Program-made: the position numbers and the translations under genes
Notes under the pieces: generated by a model
Database searches by the model: none
What the model saw: the letters and a program-made list of their open reading frames with translations, nothing else
What the model was told of the DNA's origin: nothing
Part shown: positions 35,928 through 47,125 of the stretch, in pieces
How positions within the stretch are numbered: position 1 is the first letter of the stretch
How the letters are laid out: each line of letters opens with the position of its first letter
Assembly (NCBI GenBank): GCA_037783545.1
Contig: JBBELK010001108.1
Location: forward strand, 29,220 to 93,219
Direction: 5' to 3'
DNA length: 64,000 bases
Source of the DNA: Henricia sp. BOLD:AAB3569
Taxonomy: Eukaryota; Echinodermata; Asteroidea; Spinulosida; Echinasteridae

Positions 35928-38900
35928 GTGCGCAATATAGAGAGTTTAGGGCATGCAAAATTTGAAGTTCGTCGGAACATTTATCGACCTCCAAATTTGC
36001 CGACGTTTGGACCACACTTTGACCAAATTGCCGAGCCAAACTGCGGTGCGTTAACGACAGTCCGAATGACTGAGCATGCGCACAACTCAGGAGTACCCCA
36101 AAGAGGTGTGTACAGACAGCCACGGTTTGCGTGAGAGCAGTCAGGAAGCCTCAACCCAGTTTTTTCTAAACTTTGAAATTTCTCTGCCATTTCCCGGCGA
36201 AAGTCTGTCAATTTTTTATGACAAGTGCGCAATATAGAGAGTTTAGGGCATGCAAAATTTGAAGTTCGTTGGAACATTTTTCGACCTCCAAATTTTCCGA
36301 CGTTTGGACCACACTTTGACCAAATTGCCGAGCCAAACTGCGGTGCGTTAACGACAGTCCGAATGACTGAGCATGCGCACAACTCAGGAGTACCCCAAAG
36401 AGGTGTGTACAGACAGCCACGGTTTGCGTGAGAGCAGTCAGGAAGCCTCAACCCAGTTTTTTCTAAACTTTGAAATTTCTCTGCCATTTCCCGGCGAAAG
36501 TCTGTCATTTTTTTATGACAAGTGCGCAATATAGAGAGTTTAGGGCATGCAAAATTTGAAGTTCGTTGGAACATTTTTCGACCTCCAAATTTGCCGACGT
36601 TTGGACCACACTTTGACCAAATTGCCGAGCCAAACTGCGGTGCGTTAAGGACAGTCCGAATGACTGAGCATGCGCACAACTCAGGAGTACCCCAAAGAGG
36701 TGTGTACAGACAGCCACGGTTTGCGTGAGAGCAGTCAGGAAGCCTCAACCCAGTTTTTTCTAAACTTTGAAATTTCTCTGCCATTTCCCGGCGAAAGCCT
36801 GTCATTTTTTTATGACAAGTGCGCAATATAGAGAGTTTAGGGCATGCAAAATTTGAAGTTCGTCGGAACATTTTTCGACCTCCAAATTTGCCGACGTTTG
36901 GACCACACTTTGACCAAATTGCCGAGCCAAACTGCGGTGCGTTAACGACAGTCCGAATGACTGAGCATGCGCGCAACTCAGGAGTACCCCAAAGAGGTGT
37001 GTACAGACAGCCACGGTTTGCGTGAGAGCAGTCAGGAAGCCTCAACCCAGTTTTTTCTAAACTTTGAAATTTCTCTGCCATTTCCCGGCGAAAGTCTGTC
37101 AATTTTTTATGACAAGTGCGCAATATAGAGAGTTTAGGGCATGCAAAATTTGAAGTTCGTCGGAATATTTTTCGACCTCCAAATTTGCCGACGTTTGGAC
37201 CACACTTTGACCAAATTGCCGAGCCAAACTGCGGTGCGTTAACGACAGTCCGAATGACTGAGCATGCGCACAACTCAGGAGTACCCCAAATGGGTGTATA
37301 CAGACAGCCACGGTTTGCGTGAGAGCAGTCAGGAAGCCTCAACCCAGTTTTTTCTAAACTTTGAAATTTCTCTGCCATTTCCCGGCGAAAGTCTGTCAAT
37401 TTGTTATGACAAGTGCGCAATATAGAAAGTTTAGGGCATGCAAAATTTGAAGTTCGTCGGAACATTTTTCGACCTCCAAATTTGCCGACGTTTGGACCAC
37501 ACTTTGACCAAATTGCCGAGCCAAACTGCGGTGCGTTAACGACAGTCCGAATTACTGAGCATGCGCACAACTCAGGAGTACCCCAAAGAGGTGTGTACAG
37601 ACAGCCACGGTTTGCGTGAGAGCAGTCAGGAAGCCTCAACCCAGTTTTTTCTAAACTTTGAAATTTCTCTGCCATTTCCCGGCGAAAGTCTGTCAATTTT
37701 TTATGACAAGTGCGCAATATAGAGAGTTTAGGGCATGCAAAATTTGAAGTTCGTCGGAACATTTTTCGACCTCCAAATTTGCCGACGTTTGGACCACACT
37801 TTGACCAAATTGCCGAGCCAAACTGCGGTGCGTTAACGACAGTCCGAATGACTGAGCATGCGCACAACTCAGGAGTACCCCAAAGAGGTGTGTACAAACA
37901 GCCACGGTTTGCGTGAGAGCAGTCAGGAAGCCTCAACCCAGTTTTTTCTAAACTTTGAAATTTCTCTGCCATTTCCCGGCGAAAGTCTGTCAATTTTTTA
38001 TGACAAGTGCGCAATATAGAGAGTTTAGGGCATGCAAAATTTGAAGTTCGTCGGAACATTTTTCGACCTCCAAATTTGCCGACGTTTGGACCACACTTTG
38101 ACCAAATTGCCGAGCCAAACTGCGGTGCGTTAACGACAGTCCGAATGACTGAGCATGCGCACAACTCAGGAGTACCCCAAAGAGGTGTGTACAGACAGCC
38201 ACGGTTTGCGTGAGAGCAGTCAGGAAGCCTCAACCCAGTTTTTTCTAAACCTTGAAATTTCTCTGCCATTTCCCGGCGAAAGTCTGTCAATTTTTTATGA
38301 CAAGTGCGCAATATAGAAAGTTTAGGGCATGCAAAATTTGAAGTTCGTCGGAACATTTTTCGACCTCCAAATTTGCCGACGTTTGGACCACACTTTGACC
38401 AAATTGCCGAGCCAAACTGCGGTGCGTTAACGACAGTCCGAATTACTGAGCATGCGCACAACTCAGGAGTACCCCAAAGAGGTGTGTACAGACAGCCACG
38501 GTTTGCGTGAGAGCAGTCAGGAAGCCTCAACCCAGTTTTTTTCTAAACTTTGAAATTTCTCTGCCATTTCCCGGCGAAAGTCTGTCAATTTTTTATGACA
38601 AGTGCGCAATATAGAGAGTTTAGGGCATGCAAAATTTGAAGTTCGTCGGAACATTTATCGACCTCCAAATTTGCCGACGTTTGGACCACACTTTGACCAA
38701 ATTGCCGAGCCAAACTGCGGTGCGTTAACGACAGTCCGAATGACTGAGCATGCGCACAACTCAGGAGTACCCCAAAGAGGTGTGTACAGACAGCCACGGT
38801 TTGCGTGAGAGCAGTCAGGAAGCCTCAACCCAGTTTTTTCTAAACTTTGAAATTTCTCTGCCATTTCCCGGCGAAAGTCTGTCAATTTTTTATGACAAGT

Positions 38901-41275
38901 GCGCAATATAGAGAGTTTAGGGCATGCAAAATTTGAAGTTCGTTGGAACATTTTTCGACCTCCAAATTTTCCGACGTTTGGACCACACTTTGACCAAATT
39001 GCCGAGCCAAACTGCGGTGCGTTAACGACAGTCCGAATGACTGAGCATGCGCACAACTCAGGAGTACCCCAAAGAGGTGTGTACAGACAGCCACGGTTTG
39101 CGTGAGAGCAGTCAGGAAGCCTCAACCCAGTTTTTTCTAAACTTTGAAATTTCTCTGCCATTTCCCGGCGAAAGTCTGTCATTTTTTTATGACAAGTGCG
39201 CAATATAGAGAGTTTAGGGCATGCAAAATTTGAAGTTCGTTGGAACATTTTTCGACCTCCAAATTTGCCGACGTTTGGACCACACTTTGACCAAATTGCC
39301 GAGCCAAACTGCGGTGCGTTAAGGACAGTCCGAATGACTGAGCATGCGCACAACTCAGGAGTACCCCAAAGAGGTGTGTACAGACAGCCACGGTTTGCGT
39401 GAGAGCAGTCAGGAAGCCTCAACCCAGTTTTTTCTAAACTTTGAAATTTCTCTGCCATTTCCCGGCGAAAGCCTGTCAATTTTTTATGACAAGTGCGCAA
39501 TATAGAGAGTTTAGGGCATGCAAAATTTGAAGTTCGTCGGAACATTTTTCGACCTCCAAATTTGCCGACGTTTGGACCACACTTTGACCAAATTGCCGAG
39601 CCAAACTGCGGTGCGTTAACGACAGTCCGAATGACTGAGCATGCGCGCAACTCAGGAGTACCCCAAAGAGGTGTGTACAGACAGCCACGGTTTGCGTGAG
39701 AGCAGTCAGGAAGCCTCAACCCAGTTTTTTCTAAACTTTGAAATTTCTCTGCCATTTCCCGGCGAAAGTCTGTCAATTTTTTATGACAAGTGCGCAATAT
39801 AGAGAGTTTAGGGCATGCAAAATTTGAAGTTCGTCGGAATATTTTTCGACCTCCAAATTTGCCGACGTTTGGACCACACTTTGACCAAATTGCCGAGCCA
39901 AACTGCGGTGCGTTAACGACAGTCCGAATGACTGAGCATGCGCACAACTCAGGAGTACCCCAAATGGGTGTATACAGACAGCCACGGTTTGCGTGAGAGC
40001 AGTCAGGAAGCCTCAACCCAGTTTTTTCTAAACTTTGAAATTTCTCTGCCATTTCCCGGCGAAAGTCTGTCAATTTGTTATGACAAGTGCGCAATATAGA
40101 AAGTTTAGGGCATGCAAAATTTGAAGTTCGTCGGAACATTTTTCGACCTCCAAATTTGCCGACGTTTGGACCACACTTTGACCAAATTGCCGAGCCAAAC
40201 TGCGGTGCGTTAACGACAGTCCGAATTACTGAGCATGCGCACAACTCAGGAGTACCCCAAAGAGGTGTGTACAGACAGCCACGGTTTGCGTGAGAGCAGT
40301 CAGGAAGCCTCAACCCAGTTTTTTCTAAACTTTGAAATTTCTCTGCCATTTCCCGGCGAAAGTCTGTCAATTTTTTATGACAAGTGCGCAATATAGAGAG
40401 TTTAGGGCATGCAAAATTTGAAGTTCGTCGGAACATTTTTCGACCTCCAAATTTGCCGACGTTTGGACCACACTTTGACCAAATTGCCGAGCCAAACTGC
40501 GGTGCGTTAACGACAGTCCGAATGACTGAGCATGCGCACAACTCAGGAGTACCCCAAAGAGGTGTGTACAGACAGCCACGGTTTGCGTGAGAGCAGTCAG
40601 GAAGCCTCAACCCAGTTTTTTCTAAACTTTGAAATTTCTCTGCCATTTCCCGGCGAAAGTCTGTCAATTTTTTATGACAAGTGCGCAATATAGAGAGTTT
40701 AGGGCATGCAAAATTTGAAGTTCGTCGGAACATTTTTCGACCTCCAAATTTGCCGACGTTTGGACCACACTTTGACCAAATTGCCGAGCCAAACTGCGGT
40801 GCGTTAACGACAGTCCGAATGACTGAGCATGCGCACAACTCAGGAGTACCCCAAAGAGGTGTGTACAGACAGCCACGGTTTGCGTGAGAGCAGTCAGGAA
40901 GCCTCAACCCAGTTTTTTTCTAAACTTTGAAATTTCTCTGCCATTTCCCGGCGAAAGTCTGTCAATTTTTTATGACAAGTGCGCAATATAGAGAGTTTAG
41001 GGCATGCAAAATTTGAAGTTCGTCGGAACATTTTTCGACCTCCAAATTTGCCGACGTTTGGACCACACTTTGACCAAATTGCCGAGCCAAACTGCGGTGC
41101 GTTAACGACAGTCCGAATTACTGAGCATGCGCACAACTCAGGAGTACCCCAAAGAGGTGTGTACAGACAGCCACGGTTTGCGTGAGAGCAGTCAGGAAGC
41201 CTCAACCCAGTTTTTTCTAAACTTTGAAATTTCTCTGCCATTTCCCGGCGAAAGTCTGTCAATTTTTTATGACAA
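35928..41275. repeat. Higher-order repeat, 9-monomer (2674 bp), two copies
   Basis: The copies at 35928-38601 and 38602-41275 have the same length and the same order of marked monomers: TTTATCGACC; TTCGTTGG with TTTTCCGACG; TTCGTTGG with GTTAAGGAC; CATGCGCGC; GGAATATT with CAAATGGGTGTAT; GAATTACTG; two plain units; GAATTACTG. A GCCTGTCA change also recurs (near 36797 and 39471). Private differences are few, for example GTACAAACAG at 37893-37902 in copy one only. This is the longest clear tandem HOR in the window. Its first three monomers recur at 54634-55524. Confidence 0.92.
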
Positions 41276-41572
41276 GTGCGCAATATAGAGAGTTTAGGGC
41301 ATGCAAAATTTGAAGTTCGTTGGAACATTTTTCGACCTCCAAATTTGCCGACGTTTGGACCACACTTTGACCAAATTGCCGAGCCAAACTGCGGTGCGTT
41401 AACGACAGTCCGAATGACTGAGCATGCGCACAACTCAGGAGTACCCCAAAGAGGTGTGTACCGACAGCCACGGTTTGCGTAAGAGCAGTCAGGAAGCCTC
41501 AACCCAGTTTTTTCTAAACTTTGAAATTTCTCTGCCATTTTCCGGCGAAAGTCTGTCAATTTTTTATGACAA

Positions 41573-41846
41573 GTGCGCAATATAGAGAGTTTAGGGCATG
41601 CAAAATTTGAAGTTCGTCGGAACATTTTTGGACCACACTTTGACCAAATTGCCGAGCCAAACTGCGGTGCGTTAACGACAGTCCGAATGACTGAGCATGC
41701 GCACAACTCAGGAGTACCCCAAAGAGGTGTGTACAGACAGCCACGGTTTGCGTGAGAGCAGTCAGGAAGCCTCAACCCAGTTTTTTTCTAAACTTTGAAA
41801 TTTCTCTGCCATTTCCCGGCGAAAGTCTGTCAATTTTTTATGACAA
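41573..41846. repeat. Shortened monomer (24-bp deletion, 274 bp)
   Basis: The same deletion junction as the other five copies is at about 41625. The unit is followed by GAATTACTG, TTTTTGGACCTCC and AACTGCTGTGCG units, matching the order downstream of 33277 minus one TTTTTGGACCTCC unit. Confidence 0.95.
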
Positions 41847-43332
41847 GTGCGCAATATAGAAAGTTTAGGGCATGCAAAATTTGAAGTTCGTCGGAACATT
41901 TTTCGACCTCCAAATTTGCCGACGTTTGGACCACACTTTGACCAAATTGCCGAGCCAAACTGCGGTGCGTTAACGACAGTCCGAATTACTGAGCATGCGC
42001 ACAACTCAGGAGTACCCCAAAGAGGTGTGTACAGACAGCCACGGTTTGCGTGAGAGCAGTCAGGAAGCCTCAACCCAGTTTTTTCTAAACTTTGAAATTT
42101 CTCTGCCATTTCCCGGCGAAAGTCTGTCAATTTTTTATGACAAGTGCGCAATATAGAGAGTTTAGGGCATGCAAAATTTGAAGTTCGTCGGAACATTTTT
42201 GGACCTCCAAATTTGCCGACGTTTGGACCACACTTTGACCAAATTGCCGAGCCAAACTGCGGTGCGTTAACGACAGTCCGAATGACTGAGCATGCGCACA
42301 ACTCAGGAGTACCCCAAAGAGGTGTGTACAGACAGCCACGGTTTGCGTGAGAGCAGTCAGGAAGCCTCAACCCAGTTTTTTCTAAACTTTGAAATTTCTC
42401 TGCCATTTCCCGGCGAAAGTCTGTCAATTTTTTATGACAAGTGCGCAATATAGAGAGTTTAGGGCATGCAAAATTTGAAGTTCGTCGGAACATTTTTCGA
42501 CCTCCAAATTTGCCGACGTTTGGACCACACTTTGACCAAATTGCCGAGCCAAACTGCTGTGCGTTAACGACAGTCCGAATGACTGAGCATGCGCACAACT
42601 CAGGAGTACCCCAAAGAGGTGTGTACAGACAGCCACGGTTTGCGTGAGAGCAGTCAGGAAGCCTCAACCCAGTTTTTTCTAAACTTTGAAATTTCTCTGC
42701 CATTTCCAGGCGAAAGTCTGTCAATTTTTTATGACAAGTGCGCAATATAGAGAGTTTAGGGCATGCAAAATTTGAAGTTCGTCGGAACATTTTTCGACCT
42801 CCAAATTTGCCGACGTTTGGACCACACTTTGACCAAATTGCCGAGCCAAACTGCGGTGCGTTAACGACAGTCCGAATGACTGAGCATGCGCACAACTCAG
42901 GAGTACCCCAAAGAGGTGTGTACAGACAGCCACGGTTTGCGTGAGAGCAGTCAGGAAGCCTCAACCCAGTTTTTTCTAAACTTTGAAATTTCTCTGCCAT
43001 TTCCCGGCGAAAGTCTGTCAATTTTTTATGACAAGTGCGCAATATAGAGAGTTTAGGGCATGCAAAATTTGAAGTTCGTCGGAACATTTTTCGACCTCCA
43101 AATTTGCCGACGTTTGGACCACACTTTGACCAAATTGCCGAGCCAAACTGCGGTGCGTTAACGACAGTCCGAATGACTGAGCATGCGCACAACTCAGGAG
43201 TACCCCAAAGAGGTGTGTACAGACAGCCACGGTTTGCGTGAGAGCAGTCAGGAAGCCTCAACCCAGTTTTTTTCTAAACTTTGAAATTTCTCTGCCATTT
43301 CCCGGCGAAAGTCTGTCAATTTTTTATGACAA

Positions 43333-46009
43333 GTGCGCAATATAGAGAGTTTAGGGCATGCAAAATTTGAAGTTCGTCGGAACATTTATCGACCTCCAAA
43401 TTTGCCGACGTTTGGACCACACTTTGACCAAATTGCCGAGCCAAACTGCGGTGCGTTAACGACAGTCCGAATGACTGAGCATGCGCACAACTCAGGAGTA
43501 CCCCAAAGAGGTGTGTACAGACAGCCACGGTTTGCGTGAGAGCAGTCAGGAAGCCTCAACCCAGTTTTTTCTAAACTTTGAAATTTCTCTGCCATTTCCC
43601 GGCGAAAGTCTGTCAATTTTTTATGACAAGTGCGCAATATAGAGAGTTTAGGGCATGCAAAATTTGAAGTTCGTTGGAACATTTTTCGACCTCCAAATTT
43701 GCCGACGTTTGGACCACACTTTGACCAAATTGCCGAGCCAAACTGCGGTGCGTTAAGGACAGTCCGAATGACTGAGCATGCGCACAACTCAGGAGTACCC
43801 CAAAGAGGTGTGTACAGACAGCCACGGTTTGCGTGAGAGCAGTCAGGAAGCCTCAACCCAGTTTTTTCTAAACTTTGAAATTTCTCTGCCATTTCCCGGC
43901 GAAAGTCTGTCAATTTTTTATGACAAGTGCGCAATATAGAGAGTTTAGGGCATGCAAAATTTGAAGTTCGTCGGAACATTTTTGGACCTCCAAATTTGCC
44001 GACGTTTGGACCACACTTTGACCAAATTGCCGAGCCAAACTGCGGTGCGTTAACGACAGTCCGAATGACTGAGCATGCGCACAACTCAGGAGTACCCCAA
44101 AGAGGTGTGTACAGACAGCCACGGTTTGCGTGAGAGCAGTCAGGAAGCCTCAACCCAGTTTTTTCTAAACTTTGAAATTTCTCTGTCATTTCCCGGCGAA
44201 AGTCTGTCAATTTTTTATGACAAGTGCGCAATATAGAGAGTTTAGGGCATGCAAAATTTGAAGTTCGTCGGAACATTTTTCGACCTCCAAATTTGCCGAC
44301 GTTTGGACCACACTTTGACCAAATTGCCGAGCCAAACTGCGGTGCGTTAACGACAGTCCGAATGACTGAGCATGCGCACAACTCAGGAGTACCCCAAAGA
44401 GGTGTGTACAGACAGCCACGGTTTGCGTGAGAGCAGTCAGGAAGCCTCAACCCAGTTTTTTTTCTAAACTTTGAAATTTCTCTGCCATTTCCCGGCGAAA
44501 GTCTGTCAATTTTTTATGACAAGTGCGCAATATAGAGAGTTTAGGGCATGCAAAATTTGAAGTTCGTCGGAACATTTTTCGACCTCCAAATTTGCCGACG
44601 TTTGGACCACACTTTGACCAAATTGCCGAGCCAAACTGCGGTGCGTTAACGACAGTCCGAATGACTGAGCATGCGCACAACTCAGGAGTACCCCAAAGAG
44701 GTGTGTACAGACAGCCACGGTTTGCGTGAGAGCAGTCAGGAAGCCTCAACCCAGTTTTTTCTAAACTTTGAAATTTCTCTGCCATTTCCCGGCGAAAGTC
44801 TGTCAATTTTTTATGACAAGTGCGCAATATAGAGAGTTTAGGGCATGCAAAATTTGAAGTTCGTCGGAACATTTTTGGACCTCCAAATTTGCCGACGTTT
44901 GGACCACACTTTGACCAAATTGCCGAGCCAAACTGCGGTGCGTTAACGACAGTCCGAATGACTGAGCATGCGCACAACTCAGGAGTACCCCAAAGAGGTG
45001 TGTACAGACAGCCACGGTTTGCGTGAGAGCAGTCAGGAAGCCTCAACCCAGTTTTTTCTAAACTTTGAAATTTCTCTGTCATTTCCCGGCGAAAGTCTGT
45101 CAATTTTTTATGACAAGTGCGCAATATAGAGAGTTTAGGGCATGCAAAATTTGAAGTTCGTCGGAACATTTTTCGACCTCCAAATTTGCCGACGTTTGGA
45201 CCACACTTTGACCAAATTGCCGAGCCAAACTGCGGTGCGTTAACGACAGTCCGAATGACTGAGCATGCGCACAACTCAGGAGTACCCCAAAGAGGTGTGT
45301 ACAGACAGCCACGGTTTGCGTGAGAGCAGTCAGGAAGCCTCAACCCAGTTTTTTTTCTAAACTTTGAAATTTCTCTGCCATTTCCCGGCGAAAGTCTGTC
45401 AATTTTTTATGACAAGTGCGCAATATAGAGAGTTTAGGGCATGCAAAATTTGAAGTTCGTCGGAACATTTTTCGACCTCCAAATTTGCCGACGTTTGGAC
45501 CACACTTTGACCAAATTGCCGAGCCAAACTGCGGTGCGTTAACGACAGTCCGAATGACTGAGCATGCGCACAACTCAGGAGTACCCCAAAGAGGTGTGTA
45601 CAGACAGCCACGGTTTGCGTGAGAGCAGTCAGGAAGCCTCAACCCAGTTTTTTCTAAACTTTGAAATTTCTCTGCCATTTCCCGGCGAAAGTCTGTCAAT
45701 TTTTTATGACAAGTGCGCAATATAGAGAGTTTAGGGCATGCAAAATTTGAAGTTCGTCGGAACATTTTTCGACCTCCAAATTTGCCGACGTTTGGACCAC
45801 ACTTTGACCAAATTGCCGAGCCAAACTGCGGTGCGTTAACAACAGTCCGAATGACTGAGCATGCGCACAACTCAGGAGTACCCCAAAGGGGTGTGTACAG
45901 ACAGCCACGGTTTGCGTGAGAGCAGTCAGGAAGCATCAACCCAGTTTTTTCTAAACTTTGAAATTTCTCTGCCATTTCCCGGCGAAAGTCTGTCAATTTT
46001 TTATGACAA
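43333..46009. repeat. Composite module, copy 1, with an internal 893-bp trimer repeat
   Basis: The order is a TTTATCGACC unit (43333), a TTCGTTGG/GTTAAGGAC unit (43630), then a trimer present twice (43927-44819 and 44820-45712), then a GTTAACAACAG/GAAGCATCAAC unit (45713). Each trimer is [TTTTTGGACCTCC unit ending CTCTGTCATT][299-bp unit with two extra Ts][plain unit]. Related modules occur at 51362 and 54634. Confidence 0.85.
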
Positions 46010-46787
46010 GTGCGCAATATAGAGAGTTTAGGGCATGCAAAATTTGAAGTTCGTCGGAACATTTTTCGACCTCCAAATTTGCCGACGTTTGGACCACACT
46101 TTGACCAAATTGCCGAGCCAAACTGCGGTGCGTTAACGACAGTCCGAATGACTGAGCATGCGCACAACTCAGGAGTACCCCAAAGAGGTGTGTACAGACA
46201 GCCACGGTTTGCGTGAGAGCAGTCAGGAAGCCTCAACCCAGTTTTTTCTAAACTTTGAAATTTCTCTGCCATTTCCCGGCGAAAGTCTGTCAATTTTTTA
46301 TGACAAGTGCGCAATATAGAGAGTTTAGGGCATGCAAAATTTGAAGTTCGTCGGAACATTTTTCGACCTCCAAATTTGCCGACGTTTGGACCACACTTTG
46401 ACCAAATTGCCGAGCCAAACTGCGGTGCGTTAACGACAGTCCGAATGACTGAGCATGCGCACAACTCAGGAGTACCCCAAAGGGGTGTGTACAGACAGCC
46501 ACGGTTTGCGTGAGAGCAGTCAGGAAGCCTCAACCCAGTTTTTTCTAAACTTTGAAATTTCTCTGCCATTTCCCGGCGAAAGTCTGTCAATTTTTTATGA
46601 CAAGTGCGCAATATAGAAAGTTTAGGGCATGCAAAATTTGAAGTTCGTCGGAACATTTTTCGACCTCCAAATTTGCCGACGTTTGGACCACACTTTGACC
46701 AAATTGCCGAGCCAAACTGCGGTGCGTTAACGACAGTCCGAATTACTGAGCATGCGCACAACTCAGGAGTACCCCAAAGAGGTGTGT

Positions 46788-47125
46788 TTTCTGACCATTT
46801 TTCTGTTTTGTATAGTGTTAAAAGAGAAAAACCAGCTCTGCCAATTAAACACTTGACATATAGGAACATAAAATCAATTAATACTGACTCACTTAATGCT
46901 GATCTTGCCAGCACAGCTCTGTGTTCTGAATCCGTGGATGATTTGAACGATCTTGTGCAATGTTATAACACTACACTTTGGAATATTTTTGATGGTCATG
47001 CACCTCTTAAAACTAAAACCATTACAGTTAGACCATTGGTTCCTTGGTATAATACTGAAATTAGATTGGCTAAGAATTTGCGTCGAAAGGCAGAAAGGAA
47101 ATGGCTGAATACCAGGAATACATAA
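46788..47125 (+). pseudogene. C-terminal remnant of the retrotransposon endonuclease plus linker
   Basis: The frame begins at the element's truncated 5' edge and reads F-SDH-FSVLYSV. SDH at 46790-46798 is the last catalytic motif of the apurinic-type (EEP family) endonuclease of non-LTR elements, with the histidine coded at 46796-46798. The rest of the nuclease is gone, so nicking activity is impossible. A linker of about 100 residues follows, ending in the basic stretch NLRRKAERKW and then a TAA at 47123-47125. By comparison with the family this frame should continue into the reverse transcriptase, which lies in another frame from about 47101. The upstream satellite monomer is in frame with it, which is accidental. 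Confidence 0.85.

Larger units (their letters stand above)
33083..46787. repeat. Satellite array, block B (about 45 complete monomers)
   Basis: The same satellite continues in the same orientation. It starts with the right half of the monomer split by the insertion, recognisable by GTGTACCGACAG, GAAGTCTCAAC and GAAAATTCTC, markers of TTCGTTGGAA-type units such as 30494. It ends inside the monomer that starts at 46604, after CAAAGAGGTGTGT, where the retrotransposon begins. The block includes two 24-bp-deleted monomers, a nonamer HOR and the first copy of a composite module. No genes are seen. Confidence 0.97.

Noticed and set aside
46604-46787. Satellite-encoded N-terminal extension of the endonuclease remnant
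   Set aside because: The satellite frame merely happens to be in phase with the truncated element; the true element boundary is at about 46788.
45340-46914. Minus-strand 524-codon frame starting inside the retrotransposon
   Set aside because: It combines antisense retrotransposon sequence with the stop-free satellite frame; it is a shadow.
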